In this document: piece by piece, positions 61,846 through 64,000 of the stretch
How the letters are laid out: every line of letters begins with the position of its first letter
How positions within the stretch are numbered: the stretch's first letter is position 1
NCBI GenBank assembly: GCA_964017045.1
Contig: OZ024804.1
Span: 19,888,537 to 19,952,536, forward strand
Source of the DNA: Omphiscola glabra
Lineage: Eukaryota > Mollusca > Gastropoda > Lymnaeidae
Direction of reading: 5' to 3'
Length of the DNA: 64,000 nt
The notes under the pieces: model-generated
What the model was told of the DNA's origin: nothing
Seen by the model: the letters and a program-made list of their open reading frames with translations, nothing else
The model's database searches: none
Translations under genes and position numbers: made by a program

Positions 61846-63878
61846 TTAAAATTTTGTGTGAATTGTGCAGTCACATGAAAGGTCATCCGTTTGTGGCTCC
61901 AGTTCGTAGTAAATGATCTCCGGCTCGTTTCCTATAGTATTAGTTATACTACCATTGAATGGTGACGCCAGACAGGTATTCGGTTCAGAATACACGATCG
62001 TATCACGATGTGGTCGGGCGGTGAGATTAGACGACGTGTTGCCCACTAACGGTTGGATATCTGATATATGACCATCTGTTGAACCAGGTAATAAGTCGAG
62101 CCGTAAGTTCTCTGCTTCTGTGTTTGTTCCTCTGATTCTCGCTTCACTAACGTAAACCCGTGTGTTTCTTGTGTGTTCGTGGCAACCTCGTTTAACGATG
62201 AGATCTATGTTACCATCAGACGCACTTAGAACGTTGTCATTATCTTGCACCCCGTGCGACACCCACCAGGTGGGTTTGGTTTGAGAGTGGGCAGAGAATA
62301 CAATTCTACAGCGTAAATCATGGTCTGTTAGGATAGAGTCGCTGGATCCGTGCCTAGAGTATGCACTTCTAAACATTATGTCGTACTTCTGCTTACGTCT
62401 CTGGCGTAAAGCATAGATACACAAGACGCTTGATGTTATTAAGAATAGACTGATATAAGGAAGTATTATTATTATTAGCAGTATCGTTGTACTTAATGGT
62501 TCATTCGTTGAACAACTTTTAAATACGCAGAGACAAACTGTTGTTGAAGAATTGTTTGGTGAAGCAATGTTACATGTCCTACATACACAGAGAAAAACTG
62601 TTCTTTTAGAAGAATTGTTTGGTGAAGTAATGTTACACATCACTCGAAGGTCACTGAAAAACGTCGTTACGGATGAAACGTTGTGTGACGTATTGTTACA
62701 AATGAAACATAAGTCTTTCCAAATTGGTGTTACAAAAGAAGAGTTTGTTGTCGCATTGTTATTTATTAAACATACGTTACTGAAATGTGGTTCCAAAGAA
62801 GAATCATTTAGGCTAATGCACGCATTGTAACATTCAGAATGAAGACACGATTGGAGAGATGCAGGACACTGACTTTCTGTTGCAACCAGGGTTCCGTTGT
62901 CACAGGTTTGTTTTGTCATCACATTTAGGCTTGTAGAGTTTTCACAATACTTACGTAAATACAACTTAACTTCATCTTCATTGCAAACGTTTGGCTCATA
63001 ATCCGAAATCCTATATAATAATTTAAAATGCAAATATTAATATAATGTTAGTTTAAAACAAAACACAAAACAAACAGAAACCAAATTAACGAATAAAGTT
63101 AACGTTCAATAAAATGTTGGATTTCTTAAAAAGTTGATCAACGAAAAATAAGAGCAACCCTTAGCTAATACGTTTACGTAAATGCTGTTCAACACGTCGC
63201 CCAAGATGTACACAACGAAAAGATTTACATTGGTCGTGCTCGGTAAAAAAAAAAAAAAAACAGCAGCTCATGTTAACTTCTATTCCAGTATACTGTCTCA
63301 CGTGTATTCTAGGGTTTAATAACTGTGTCTTTCATTTATTTTTATTTTTTTCATTTTGCTTTTTAAAAAAAAAAAATTGAATCCTTATTGCCACTAATGG
63401 AACATCTCATTTTTTTTTTTTTTACATATTTGTATTCATCCTTTAATAATATTTTAAAATCGTATTATGTTTTCTTTAAAGTATTGTTTTGCTCAAACTT
63501 AATTCGTTCCTAAACATCATACGATAGATAATTGTATGTTACACTTTCGAGGTAACTAAGTTCTTAAATCCATTTGCTTGTTCTCCTAGAATCAAAATAG
63601 CATACATCAAAATTAAAATCCTTCTTATGTTTTAATTAAAAATGCCCCCCCCCCCACACCCAAAACTCCCCCCCCCCCTAAAAAAAAACAAAAAAAAACC
63701 CTTATTCTAAAATGAATTTTTAAAAGGTATACTTAATTTCCTGACAAAATGGATTGCACAAGTTGAATGTTCGTCTGTTACATACTCACTGAGAACATGT
63801 CGTGTCATTATCTGTAGTGTAAACTATTGCTAAGAATCCCATCAGAAGCAATAAACATCGATCTACTGTCGCAATCAT
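61846..63878 (-). CDS. Gene E: larger receptor-like protein, different ectodomain, same C-terminal motif
   Basis: Exons 63878-63790 (29 codons plus 2 nt, donor CA|GTGAGT) and 63010-61846 (acceptor TATATAG|G), with a 779-bp phase-2 intron; 417 aa. Signal peptide MIATVDRCLLLLMGFLAIVY. The ectodomain is Cys- and Asn-rich and has four imperfect tandem units of 20-24 residues (about residues 110-198; DNA about 62506-62775), each opening with a Cys and holding N-x-S/T sites. Membrane span about 205-230, then R-Q-R-R-K. The tail is longer than in A-D, lacks YEEI, carries I-V-Y-S-E, and ends I-I-Y397-Y-E-L-E-P-Q followed by a C-x-C segment. The shared exon phase, orientation and terminal motif link it to the cluster. 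The ectodomain is not alignable to the others, which suggests replacement or very fast divergence. Confidence 0.75.
62506..62775 (-). repeat. Intragenic 60-72-bp tandem repeats in gene E
   Basis: Four degenerate coding units (starting at the Cys codons near 62772, 62700, 62637 and 62574) encode V/M/T-C-N-I/N-x-S/T segments. The two central-to-last units share I-(T/A)-S-P-N-N-S-S. The antisense frame at 62552-62830 is a by-product. Confidence 0.7.
63235..63700. other. Homopolymer-rich part of the gene E intron
   Basis: Contains A-runs, T-runs and two C-runs (63646-63654, 63668-63676) within the intron of gene E. No element is recognised. Confidence 0.6.
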
Positions 63879-64000
63879 ATCTGATTGAAAAGAAAGAAAC
63901 ACACAAAATCTTCCTTTTCTCTAAGTTATGTCAACAAATACATTTTGAATTGAAATATCTACCAACGCCACCGTCTATCAAAAGTGCTTTCTTAACCAGC

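Noticed and set aside
62552..62830. Plus-strand open frame opposite gene E
   Set aside because: Antisense shadow of the Cys/Asn repeats of gene E, which has signal peptide, splice sites and membrane span in its favour.

Overview
The window looks like nuclear DNA of an AT-rich invertebrate, most likely a gastropod mollusc. This is inferred from spliced genes with consensus GT-AG introns, dense non-LTR retrotransposon debris, abundant (TA)n and GATA-type microsatellites, a hAT DNA transposon, and a SPIN-like MITE (a family reported from tetrapods, a triatomine bug and the pond snail Lymnaea). Nothing here is prokaryotic, and I see no housekeeping gene, rRNA or tRNA.

The main content is a tandem cluster of one receptor-like gene family, all on the minus strand. 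From right to left in transcription order: E (61846-63878), a pseudogene (about 59900-60870), a pseudogene (about 54960-55391), D (45257-46650), C (34328-35850), F with an in-frame stop (28975-30287), B (22400-23816), a pseudogene (about 18500-20290), A (7618-9307), and exon 1 of H (542-690), whose remainder lies outside. Each intact gene has two coding exons joined by one phase-2 intron. Exon 1 encodes a signal peptide. Exon 2 starts with a conserved F-L-D-C segment and encodes the rest of a small six-cysteine ectodomain, one membrane span and a tyrosine-bearing tail. A, B and C carry Y-E-E-I followed by Y-C-N. A, C, D and E end near Y-x-x-L-E-P-(E/Q). These resemble SH2-ligand and ITIM/ITAM-type signalling motifs. 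The arrangement recalls the polymorphic clusters of single-pass membrane proteins (GRC, PTC loci) that control schistosome resistance in Biomphalaria, but homology to those loci cannot be shown from sequence alone. Signs of birth and death are plentiful: duplicated flanks, three pseudogenes, a frameshifted tail in B, an amber codon in F and an ectodomain swap in E.

Between the genes lie mobile elements and repeats. Twin copies of a 3.5-4.3 kb composite repeat with about 170-bp monomers occupy 3248-7400 and 48753-53026; the first carries a 586-bp GC-rich insertion. A decayed BED-type hAT transposon (about 10560-15230) is itself split by an APE-type non-LTR element (12267-14913) with matching target duplications. 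Fragments of RNase H-bearing non-LTR elements lie at 36850-37850 and 56060-58320. Several retrotransposon 3' ends are scattered through the window. Four hammerhead-like motif copies of the kind reported in Penelope-like elements lie at about 24.06, 43.20, 43.67 and 54.70 kb. Tandem repeats lie at 1.87, 19.44, 31.26, 38.8-39.98 and 41.1 kb. The remaining DNA is AT-rich and has no feature I can support.
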